In this document: in pieces, positions 27,315-35,236 of the stretch
How positions within the stretch are numbered: position 1 is the stretch's first letter
Layout of the letters: every line of letters starts with the position of its first letter
Origin: Mucilaginibacter daejeonensis
Lineage (GTDB): Bacteria > Bacteroidota > Bacteroidia > Sphingobacteriales > Sphingobacteriaceae
Length of the DNA: 64,000 nt
Reading direction: 5' to 3'
Assembly (NCBI RefSeq): GCF_020783335.1
Contig: NZ_CP086068.1
Location: forward strand, 3,658,001-3,722,000
Notes under the pieces: model-generated
What the model was told of the DNA's origin: nothing
What the model saw: only the letters and a program-made list of their open reading frames with translations
The model's database searches: none
Position numbers and translations under genes: made by a program

Positions 27315-28328
27315 TTACCAGCTACGTTGCGCGCTGCTCACATTGTAGCGGTTGTTGAACAAAATGGCCAGCACTATCTCGTGCGTGCCATTGCTCACCG
27401 TACGCAGGTTGGAGCTGGTAAAATCATACGCATAGCCCAAGTTGATCACCTTGCTCAGGTTCAAACCCAGCATGGCCGATTTAGCATCGTTATGACGGTA
27501 CGACCCGCCCACCCAAAATTTATTGCTGAAGGCCAGCTTTAAGTTAATATCGAAGCTTGCCGGAGCCGGGCTCACCAGCTTAAACAACGCCGAAGGCAGC
27601 AAAGTGATGTCATCATCCAGGAACACCTTTACACCACCGGTAAAAAAGTAGTGTGGCACCGTTTTGCCCTGGTTATAAACCGAGCGATCGCCAAAGGTGA
27701 TCGTTTGTTTGATGAGCTGCTGCACCGATACGCCAAAGTAGTACTGGCCTGAGTATGCCCAAACACCCATACCCACATCAGGCCGGTATTGGCTATTGTT
27801 ACCATTGTAAATGGCCGGATCGTCGGGGTTCTCCAACTTTACCTGGCTTACATCCAACGTGATGCGGTTGATGCCGGCCGATACCCCTACCGATAGGTTG
27901 AGCTTGCTGGTGAGGCCCAGATGGTAAGCATAAGTACCGTTGATACTGGTTTGATTGATAGGGCCTGCGCGATCGGTCATGGCTATGATGCCTACGCCGT
28001 GGTGTGGCTCGGCCGCCATATAATCCTGCGTGGCCAAACGGCTCAGTGGGTTTTGATTCTCGCCCTGCATGCTCATGGGGTCGCCGTATAAAAAGCGATC
28101 ACCTAAAGGCATATTGACCGACAGGTAGCTGGTCACTGGCGCACCTTCAAGGCCTGTCCACTGGCTGCGGTAGCCGGCACGCATATCCGTATAATTCTCT
28201 ATACCGCTCACCGCAGGGTTAAGCAGGTAATTATTGAACATGTATTGCGTATACTGAGGCTTTTGCTGCGCCAAAGCAAGGCACCAGCACGCCATTAAAA
28301 GTGATAAGGTAAGTATAGGTCGTTTCAT
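27315..28328 (-). CDS. PorP/SprF-family type IX secretion outer-membrane protein
   Basis: 337 residues from ATG 28328; a TTG at 28343 would overlap the upstream gene. The signal peptide ends ALAQ and is followed by the family hallmark QYTQYMFNNYLLNPAVSGIE. The remainder is a predicted beta-barrel. PorP/SprF proteins are outer-membrane partners of type IX secretion and are often encoded beside the type B cargo they serve. It starts 4 bp after the stop of the giant PKD protein, which fits a dedicated secretion pair (SprF/SprB-like). The specific pairing is inferred from position. Confidence 0.9.
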   Translation of the reverse strand: MKRPILTLSLLMACWCLALAQQKPQYTQYMFNNYLLNPAVSGIENYTDMRAGYRSQWTGLEGAPVTSYLSVNMPLGDRFLYGDPMSMQGENQNPLSRLATQDYMAAEPHHGVGIIAMTDRAGPINQTSINGTYAYHLGLTSKLNLSVGVSAGINRITLDVSQVKLENPDDPAIYNGNNSQYRPDVGMGVWAYSGQYYFGVSVQQLIKQTITFGDRSVYNQGKTVPHYFFTGGVKVFLDDDITLLPSALFKLVSPAPASFDINLKLAFSNKFWVGGSYRHNDAKSAMLGLNLSKVINLGYAYDFTSSNLRTVSNGTHEIVLAILFNNRYNVSSAQRSW

Positions 28329-28332
28329 AAAT

Positions 28333-31300
28333 TCATCGTACAATGGTGACCCACCCGCTCATGACCGCGCGGCCATTTTTGGGGTCGATAATATAATAAT
28401 AAGCACCCACCGGAAGATCCTTACCCCTGTAGCGTCCGTCCCACGGTACGGGGTAGCCTATGGAGTTGAATACCTTGTCGCCGTTGCGGTCAAATATCTC
28501 CACCGTGGCTTTAGGGTAGCTATCGATGTGCTCGATCACCCAGGTATCGTTACGGCCATCATTGTTAGGTGTAAAAGTATTATATACATTGGGTTGCTGC
28601 AATACCTTAACAGTAAATACTGCGGTGGAAGGGCATTTATCTGGCGACTGCACCGTGAGTACATATCGCGTATCGGTAGTTGGGCTGGCTACCGGGTTAG
28701 GCGATGAAGGGTCATTAAGACCGGTGCGCGGCGTCCAGCTGTAGGTAAGTGGCGTGCGGTTCACCGATACTACCGATGGTTCCAGCGTGATCTGCCCGCC
28801 TGCCAGGATCACCAGCTCGCGGTTGCCGTTGATCACCGGTACCGGCAGCACTTTAATGGTGAACACCTTGGTGTAGGTACAACCACCCTCGGCTGATGTG
28901 AACACATAAGTGATGGTGTGATCGCCCGGCCCGGCCACCTTAGGGTCGAACGTGCCATTGGCCGCTATGCCGCCACCACTGAACACACCGGTACCTGCAA
29001 ATGTGGTGGTGCCGGTAATGGTAAAGGCCGGGTCGCTTTGGCAAACGCTGGTGGGTGGGTCAAGCACCACATCAGGATTGGCGTACACCCTTACTGCAGG
29101 CTTATCATAAACCGCCTGGCAACTGGCCGAATTACCCGAATACACTAAAATGCGGATGTGATAGTCATTATAAGCCGGTGTGGTGCTAAAGCCATAATCA
29201 TGGACAAAACGTTTATCGTCAGGTATGGCGGTATGGTCCTTATCGTACTGAATGAATTCGGTCGGGTGACGGTCGTAGTCATAATAGATATCATACCGCA
29301 CGATCTTTCCCGGGTCCACCGTGCTCTGATCTTGGATCACCAGGTCATCGCTGCTGCAGATCTGGTCAGGTATCACAAATTTAGTGACCGGGAAAGCACC
29401 GTTCAGTGCGAAGGTCTTGCTGGTCTCGGTAGAGCAGCCATCCTTAGAGGTCACCTTCAGCTTCACAATAAAGTTACCTGCCGTGCTGTACTTATGTGAC
29501 CCGTTGGCGGTGGTTGCCTTGCTGCCATCACCAAAATCCCATTCATAGGTGAACTGGCTCTCACTGCCATCGGCAATGGTGCTGATGTTGGTAAAGCGGG
29601 CCACATCTACTAAACACGCCTCCGGTAACAAAAAATCCACCACCGGGTTAGGATTCACCACCACGTTGCCGGTGTACACAGTACTGGTACAACCTTTATC
29701 GGTGGTCACCTTCAGGGTCACGGCGTAGGTTTTTACATCTGCAAAAACATGAGTGAACGCGGCGTTGGTGGTCATGGTCTGCTCAGGGGTGCCATCGCCA
29801 AAGTTCCATACCCACTGGGTGATCGCACCCTCATTAGGCACCGACAGATCATTAAAAGTGACCTCCTTACCCCCACACGACGGCGACAGGTATTTGAAGT
29901 TGGCCGATGGGTTGGCCGTCACATGTATCACCTTGGTCACCGTGGCCGATTCGCAACCGTTCTGGTTCACTACGGTAAGTTTAACGTTGTAATCGCGGCC
30001 GCCAACGGTATACGTGTGTTGAGGATCTTTCAAGGTGGACGTGTTGGGATTGGCCGCTGTGGCGTTAGGGTCGCCAAAATCCCATACATACTTGCTGATC
30101 ACGTTACCCACCGCATCCGAGGCATCAGCAAAGGATACGGTACTACCTGCACAATTGCCTACTGGCGGCGTAAAGTTGGCCACCGGATATTCGGCAATGT
30201 TAAAGTTGAAGCTGATCTGCTTTTCGGCACCACAACTGCTATTGGTGATCACCGGTACGGTCACTGTAGCCGAAGCCGTATAGTTGCCGGCCGGATAGGT
30301 CACCGTGCGTGAGAAAACGTAGGTATACAGCACCGTGCCGTCGTCTTTAGTGGTGGTAGTACTGTATTTGGGGTTGGTTTGAGTTACCGGTACGCTGCCA
30401 TCATTAGGATCCCATACGATCTTGGTGGGCTGATACGGCACAGTAAGTTCCAGGTAATATGGAATGCCGGTACAACCGCTGATCTGCGTTGGCCCGCTAC
30501 TGGTACCACTCAACGCAATGAACTCCGACAAGTTGCTCAGGTTGGTACCTGCCGCATAGCCGTACGATTCAAAGTTGCCGAAGCCATAAGCAATGGCATT
30601 GAAAGTGGTACTGGCCCTGATCAGGTGCGTGGCGTTAGAACTCACCGGCACCTGCGCATATGAATAATTGGAACCTGCTATAGGTGTAAAATTGGTGTAA
30701 GCCACCCCATCTACCGTGAATGATGACACCGCACTGGTAGCTAAGATCACGTTGATATAGCTTTGCGCGATGCTGAACACCCCCGGCGAGTACAGGGTCA
30801 CATGATCCAACCCCTGCTCGATAGGGCTGAGGTAGATCATCTCGGGATCGCCTACTGTTGTGTTGCCGTTGCCCTGGGTCACGGCATACTGTGCTACCTG
30901 GATGGGCTTATCGGCGGTGATCACCTGCGGGGTGGCGATCTTGGGTAATTCGTAATAAAAGTTGTTGGTCAGGAGCGTCTTATCCAGCACCACGCCGTTC
31001 ACGGTAACGTTGGCGGCCGGGTCGCTGGTCACGATGCGGATATAGTCGTACGCTCTGGTGGCCAGCGGCGCCGTGATATAGCTGAGGCCCCAAACCACGG
31101 TAGGGTAATTTTGCTGGAAAAAGTTATCGCCCGAGTTACCGGTATCGCCCAGGGTCATGAAGCTGCTGCCCGAGTACACCGCTATACGCTTACAAGTGCC
31201 AGAGCTGGTACTTACCGAGCGCACCCTCGTGCCCGTAAGATCGGTAGACGACAACGCCTGGTACAACTCTCCTTTTTGCAGGGTAATGGTCTTGACCTGG

Positions 31301-31875
31301 CCCTTCGGTGAGCCATCCACTAAAGTAGCACTGGGTGTGATCTCTACTGTGGTGGCATCCTCCGCAGCGATCACGCAGACCGTGGAATATACGGGTACAG
31401 ACCCGGTAGTACCTATAGACGCCGCCTGGGCTTTTTGCCGGTAGCTAATGGCATAATAATCATTGGTGAGCGAAGCCACAGGCAATACCAGCGTGGCCCC
31501 CGACCGGTTGCTGGCATAAATATGTGCATATACCACGATCGGTTTTTTGGATTGGATATGGATACCCTTATTGAACTGCGCCTGTCCGCTTAAATACGCC
31601 GATGGGTCAATGGCAACGGTGGTGATGGTGTTCGGTGTTACCGTGAAGTTGGCGGTAAAAGTACCATCGGCGGTGCTGACGGTGCCGGTTGTGGCCACAT
31701 CGCCGGTGATGTAAAGGTTCATGCTGCTGGAGCCACTGCCGGTAACGCCGTTACTATGCATCATCCAGGCGGTCCAGAATTCGGTACCCTGGTTGGTGGT
31801 TATTTGTGCCTGGGCAGTGATGGCCACGCATAGCAATAACAACAATAAAAGACACAAGCCCGATAGCCTCTTCAC
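28333..31875 (-). CDS. Giant secreted adhesin: IgGFc-binding-like N-terminus, PKD repeats and type B T9SS sorting domain
   Basis: 1180 residues from GTG 31875, which opens directly into a Leu-rich signal peptide ending AQAQ. Residues about 25-440 resemble the IgGFc-binding N-terminal domain (start NQGTEFWTAWMMHS). Next come Ig-like/PKD units with YVWDFGDP, WVWNFGDGTP and YEWDFGDGSK, then two more beta domains. The last 90 residues are a type B sorting domain: NVYNTFTPNNDGRNDTWVIE, VEIFDRNGDKVF, WDGRYRGKDLPVGAYYYII. Such proteins are exported through the type IX system and are involved in adhesion or gliding. The PorP/SprF-like gene follows at 4 bp. Ligand unknown. Confidence 0.88.
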   Translation of the reverse strand: MKRLSGLCLLLLLLLCVAITAQAQITTNQGTEFWTAWMMHSNGVTGSGSSSMNLYITGDVATTGTVSTADGTFTANFTVTPNTITTVAIDPSAYLSGQAQFNKGIHIQSKKPIVVYAHIYASNRSGATLVLPVASLTNDYYAISYRQKAQAASIGTTGSVPVYSTVCVIAAEDATTVEITPSATLVDGSPKGQVKTITLQKGELYQALSSTDLTGTRVRSVSTSSGTCKRIAVYSGSSFMTLGDTGNSGDNFFQQNYPTVVWGLSYITAPLATRAYDYIRIVTSDPAANVTVNGVVLDKTLLTNNFYYELPKIATPQVITADKPIQVAQYAVTQGNGNTTVGDPEMIYLSPIEQGLDHVTLYSPGVFSIAQSYINVILATSAVSSFTVDGVAYTNFTPIAGSNYSYAQVPVSSNATHLIRASTTFNAIAYGFGNFESYGYAAGTNLSNLSEFIALSGTSSGPTQISGCTGIPYYLELTVPYQPTKIVWDPNDGSVPVTQTNPKYSTTTTKDDGTVLYTYVFSRTVTYPAGNYTASATVTVPVITNSSCGAEKQISFNFNIAEYPVANFTPPVGNCAGSTVSFADASDAVGNVISKYVWDFGDPNATAANPNTSTLKDPQHTYTVGGRDYNVKLTVVNQNGCESATVTKVIHVTANPSANFKYLSPSCGGKEVTFNDLSVPNEGAITQWVWNFGDGTPEQTMTTNAAFTHVFADVKTYAVTLKVTTDKGCTSTVYTGNVVVNPNPVVDFLLPEACLVDVARFTNISTIADGSESQFTYEWDFGDGSKATTANGSHKYSTAGNFIVKLKVTSKDGCSTETSKTFALNGAFPVTKFVIPDQICSSDDLVIQDQSTVDPGKIVRYDIYYDYDRHPTEFIQYDKDHTAIPDDKRFVHDYGFSTTPAYNDYHIRILVYSGNSASCQAVYDKPAVRVYANPDVVLDPPTSVCQSDPAFTITGTTTFAGTGVFSGGGIAANGTFDPKVAGPGDHTITYVFTSAEGGCTYTKVFTIKVLPVPVINGNRELVILAGGQITLEPSVVSVNRTPLTYSWTPRTGLNDPSSPNPVASPTTDTRYVLTVQSPDKCPSTAVFTVKVLQQPNVYNTFTPNNDGRNDTWVIEHIDSYPKATVEIFDRNGDKVFNSIGYPVPWDGRYRGKDLPVGAYYYIIDPKNGRAVMSGWVTIVR

Positions 31876-32064
31876 TGCTTCAATAGTTTAATTGGGGATG
31901 CCGCGATCGCCTGAGGCAAAGCAGCCTTTAAAACTACATAATATTTGATAAATAATATTGCGTCAAAATAAAATGTCGTACGCCCCCTGAACGATATCAT
32001 ATATACATAGGGCACGGTCAAGCCTCCTACCGTTTTTGCTCAATTTATCATACCGATATATTAA

Positions 32065-32076
32065 TGATATATCAAC
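32065..32076. promoter_or_regulatory. Probable third MarR operator site
   Basis: TGATATATCAAC differs by one base from the matching part of the two 21-bp operators (TGACATATCAAC) and contains a perfect 10-bp palindrome, TGATATATCA. It lies 50 bp upstream of the first full operator. Confidence 0.45.
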
Positions 32077-32114
32077 GCAATGTTAAGAGCGCGATAAGCA
32101 TGCATAAATTTTAA

Positions 32115-32135
32115 AATAATAGTTGACATATCAAC
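32115..32135. promoter_or_regulatory. MarR operator upstream of marR, first copy
   Basis: A 21-bp sequence with core AGTTGACATATCAAC that recurs without any change at 32611-32631. The core is a near-palindrome with TTGA/TCAA arms. It covers the TTG -33 element of the marR promoter, so a bound regulator would block its own transcription. Confidence 0.7.
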
Positions 32136-32152
32136 CATTATTGATACTTTTG
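32123..32152 (+). promoter_or_regulatory. Two-part promoter of the marR gene
   Basis: TTG at 32123-32125 and TACTTTTG at 32145-32152, with the consensus 19-nt spacer. The predicted start is at about 32156, one base from the GTG at 32157, so the mRNA may be leaderless. Confidence 0.68.
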
Positions 32153-32156
32153 CGGC

Positions 32157-32615
32157 GTGGAAAAGTGTGATGTAAAGACCGACCTCCTCTTGTTCAAGAT
32201 CTTTCACATTTACAAAGTGATCGGTAACAAGTCGAACAAAAGGTTCTCTAAAGAAGGGATGAACATACAGGTGGAACAGATCCCTGTGCTGATGGTGCTG
32301 TTTTACGAAGGCCCGCACTCGCAGCAGGACATTGCCGACGAGTTGGAGCGGGATAAGTCATCAGTGCTCAGAACCGTAGCTTCATTAGTGGCAGCGGGTT
32401 TTTTGAAGGTGCAACCCGATACGGTAGACAAACGTAAGAAGCTGGTGAACCTGACCGAGGCCGGCCAGAAGCTGGCAAAGCAGCTGCACGAAGAGATCGG
32501 GCTGATGGATAACATGATGTTCTCGAACCTATCGGTAGCCGAAAAACTGATCCTGACCGAGCTGCTGGACAAGTGCACTGAACACATCAACAGCATGGAT
32601 CTAAAATTTGAATAA
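32157..32615 (+). CDS. MarR-family transcriptional regulator of the efflux operon
   Basis: 152 residues. A winged helix-turn-helix occupies about residues 38-110, with HSQQDIADELERDKSSVLRTVASLVAAGF as helices 3-4 and a wing at DKRKKLVNLTEAG. Flanking helices should form the MarR dimer interface. The GTG 32157 start follows the promoter by about one base; the next in-frame ATG (at residue 35) would remove dimerisation helix 1. An identical 21-bp operator lies before this gene and again directly after its stop, ahead of tolC. It is most likely an autorepressor that controls the downstream RND operon in response to a small molecule. Confidence 0.88.
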   Translation: MEKCDVKTDLLLFKIFHIYKVIGNKSNKRFSKEGMNIQVEQIPVLMVLFYEGPHSQQDIADELERDKSSVLRTVASLVAAGFLKVQPDTVDKRKKLVNLTEAGQKLAKQLHEEIGLMDNMMFSNLSVAEKLILTELLDKCTEHINSMDLKFE

Positions 32616-32631
32616 TAGTTGACATATCAAC
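32611..32631. promoter_or_regulatory. MarR operator upstream of the efflux operon, second copy
   Basis: Exact copy of the 21 bases at 32115-32135; it begins inside the marR stop region and ends 47 bp before the tolC start. A TTG is present in it, but no TAnnTTTG box follows at 19 nt, so where the efflux transcript begins is unclear. Confidence 0.7.
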
Positions 32632-32678
32632 ATGATGTTACGACATATATCACTAAGCAACACTAACTCTATCATTAT

Positions 32679-34058
32679 ATGAATATCCGCGAACTAACAG
32701 CAGCGATCCTACTGTTCAGTTGTTTTCCAGCCTTGCTATTCGCGCAGGGTCAACCGCAACAAACTGCGCGGCCTGCCCCTACCCCAGGCCAGATCTACAC
32801 CTTTAGCTTACAAGAGTGTATCAACTACGCGTACGAGCATCAAGACACCGTGGTGAACGCCAATTTGGATGTCAAGAGCGCCGAGTACCGCGTTAAAGAG
32901 ATCGTAGGTGGTGGCCTTCCGCAGATCAATGGTGGCGCCAGCATACAAGACTACCTGAAGATCCCTACCACACTTATCCCGGGCGAGTTCATCGGTCAGC
33001 CGGGCTCGTTCATACCGGTAAAGTTCGGGGTAAAATACCTGTCGAACCTTACGTTGGATGTGAACCAGATCCTGTTCGATGCCAGCTACTTTGTAGGCTT
33101 GCAGGCACGTAATACCTACAAGGAGTTGTTCGTACGCAACTACAAACGCAGCCGTATAGATGCTAATGTGAACGTGACCAAGGCTTACTACCAGGTACTG
33201 GTGAGCGATGAGCAGATCAAATTGCTGGATGCCAACCTGGCCCAGCTGAAACAGCAACTGGATCAAACCACTGCCCAAAATAAACAAGGGTTTGTAGAGA
33301 AGATAGACGTTGACCGTTTAGCCTACCAATACAATGACCTCCAGACCCGACGCGAGAACACGCTGCGCCTGCTTGCCCTTAACTATCAGCTCTTAAAGTT
33401 TCAGATGGGTATGCCTATCGAGGAGCAACTGGTGCTGAAGGACAAGCTATCTGACGTGAAGATGGAGGAGACCGCTGCCGACCTGAACACCGATACCACA
33501 TTTTACCGCAACCGTATAGAGTACAATATCTTTGAGACGCAGGTAAAACTGAACGAGTACGATGTAAAGCGCAGCAAAGCTCGCTTCTACCCAACGCTGA
33601 ACGCATTTGGTAACCTTACCTCATCGTACCAGAACAACAACTTCAGCGGCTTGTACAGCAGCAACTTCCCAGCAAGCTACATTGGCTTACGCCTTAACGT
33701 GCCGATCTTTAGCGGTGGCCAGCGTTTGAACCAGCTGCGCCAAACCCAGATCACGGTACAAAAATCAAAGAACGACCGCGACCGGCTGAAAGATGCCTTG
33801 AGCCTGCAGGCCAATGCAGCACGCATCAACTTCTATAACGGTTTGCAAACGCTCAACAGCCAGCGTAAGAACCAGGATCTGGCCAAAGAGGTGCTGCGCG
33901 TATCCAAGATCAAGTACCAGCAAGGTGTTGGTTCCAGCATTGAAGTGACCCAGGCGCAAACCAACCTCGAGGACGCCGATAACAAATACATACAGGGCCT
34001 TTACCAGGCGCTGGTATATAAAGTTGAACTCGAAAAAGCATACGGACGCATCCAGTAA
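32679..34058 (+). CDS. TolC-family outer-membrane efflux protein
   Basis: 459 residues with a signal peptide ending LFAQ. A Pro/Gln-rich linker precedes FSLQECINYAYEHQDTV, the usual OEP domain start. Two long helical hairpin regions repeat the pattern expected of OEP proteins (YYQVLVSDEQIKLLDANLAQLKQQ is one of the helices). The strand SYIGLRLNVPIFSGGQR is the typical TolC-family barrel strand. It forms the outer-membrane exit duct of a tripartite pump with the adaptor and RND genes that follow, 36 bp and 38 bp apart. Probably repressed by the MarR protein. Confidence 0.9.
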   Translation: MNIRELTAAILLFSCFPALLFAQGQPQQTARPAPTPGQIYTFSLQECINYAYEHQDTVVNANLDVKSAEYRVKEIVGGGLPQINGGASIQDYLKIPTTLIPGEFIGQPGSFIPVKFGVKYLSNLTLDVNQILFDASYFVGLQARNTYKELFVRNYKRSRIDANVNVTKAYYQVLVSDEQIKLLDANLAQLKQQLDQTTAQNKQGFVEKIDVDRLAYQYNDLQTRRENTLRLLALNYQLLKFQMGMPIEEQLVLKDKLSDVKMEETAADLNTDTTFYRNRIEYNIFETQVKLNEYDVKRSKARFYPTLNAFGNLTSSYQNNNFSGLYSSNFPASYIGLRLNVPIFSGGQRLNQLRQTQITVQKSKNDRDRLKDALSLQANAARINFYNGLQTLNSQRKNQDLAKEVLRVSKIKYQQGVGSSIEVTQAQTNLEDADNKYIQGLYQALVYKVELEKAYGRIQ

Positions 34059-34094
34059 TATCATAACCATAACCTCATATCCATACCATAAGCA

Positions 34095-35198
34095 ATGAAA
34101 AAACTGATATATATCCCCGCATTGATCGTGCTGGCAGCTTGCAATAACAAGCCTAAAGACAAAAAAGCTGAGCTGGCCGACCTGAAGAAACAGCAGGCCG
34201 AGCTGAACAGCAAGATCACCAAGTTACAGGCCGAGGTGGGCACCACCGACTCGACAGCCGCTGTTGAAGTGGGCGTGGCCGAAGTAAAGACCGGCTCTTT
34301 TGTGAACTACGTTCAGTTGCAGGGTAAGATTGATGCACAGGATAACGTGACCGCCTATCCGCAGGCTCCGGGTACCATCATCGCCATTAAAGCGCGGGTG
34401 GGCCAGCATGTAAGCCGCGGACAGGTACTGGCTCAGTTGGACAACAATGTGCTCAAACAAAGCATTGCTCAGTCTGAAGCGCAGGTATCACTTAACCGCA
34501 CCTTGTACAACCGCCAAAAAGCCCTTTGGGATCAAAAGATCGGTACAGAGGTACAGTACCTGCAAGCACAAACCACTTTGCAGGCCAGCGAAAAGGCTTT
34601 GGCCTCATTGCGTCAGCAAGCCAGCCAATACCGCATCGTGTCGCCCATCAGCGGCACTATCGACCAAATGGATCTCAAACTGGGCCAGGTGGCTCAGCCC
34701 GGTCAAACCGGTATCCGCATCGTTAATGCGGATAACTTAAAGGTAAAGGCCGATGTGCCTGAATCATACTCGGCCAGCGTGAACACCGGCAACATGGTCA
34801 AGATCCTGATCCCTGATGCTAACGACTCGCTGACCACCCGCGTTACCTTTGCTGCCAAGGCCATCGACCCTACCTCACGCAGCTTTGCGGTCGAGATCAA
34901 ATTACCTACCCGCCGCACCCTGCGCCCTAACATGACGGCCATCATCAAGATCGCCGACTACAATAAGGCCAATGCCGTGGTGATCCCGGTAAAAGCGATC
35001 CAAAGGTCAGAGGATGGTGACTTTGTGTACATCAACGAAAACGGTACCGCCAAAAAAGTGAACATCAAAGCCGGTGTTACCTACGGCGGACAGACCGAGA
35101 TCCTGTCGGGCCTTAAACAAGGCGACCAGCTGATCACCGAAGGCATTGCCGACGTTGAGGATGGCGATAAAGTAAAGGTATCGCAACCGGCCAACTGA
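34095..35198 (+). CDS. RND efflux periplasmic adaptor lipoprotein (MFP/HlyD family)
   Basis: 367 residues. The lipobox IVLAAC places the lipid-bearing Cys near residue 16. A charged coiled coil (about 20-50, KKAELADLKKQQAELNSKI) follows, then the lipoyl half-motif GTIIAIKARVGQHVSRGQVLAQLD, a helical hairpin, and the matching ASQYRIVSPISGTIDQMDLKLGQ. Beta-barrel and membrane-proximal domains end the chain. It bridges TolC and the RND pump in the periplasm. The extra coiled coil straight after the lipid anchor is common in Bacteroidota adaptors. Confidence 0.9.
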   Translation: MKKLIYIPALIVLAACNNKPKDKKAELADLKKQQAELNSKITKLQAEVGTTDSTAAVEVGVAEVKTGSFVNYVQLQGKIDAQDNVTAYPQAPGTIIAIKARVGQHVSRGQVLAQLDNNVLKQSIAQSEAQVSLNRTLYNRQKALWDQKIGTEVQYLQAQTTLQASEKALASLRQQASQYRIVSPISGTIDQMDLKLGQVAQPGQTGIRIVNADNLKVKADVPESYSASVNTGNMVKILIPDANDSLTTRVTFAAKAIDPTSRSFAVEIKLPTRRTLRPNMTAIIKIADYNKANAVVIPVKAIQRSEDGDFVYINENGTAKKVNIKAGVTYGGQTEILSGLKQGDQLITEGIADVEDGDKVKVSQPAN

Positions 35199-35236
35199 TC
35201 TGTTCAACGTAAACGACCTCCATCATATCGCTATAT

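Noticed and set aside
29749-30312. Plus-strand ORF of 187 residues inside the giant adhesin
   Set aside because: It is antisense to strongly supported PKD-domain coding sequence and has no recognisable features; such shadows are common opposite GC-rich genes.
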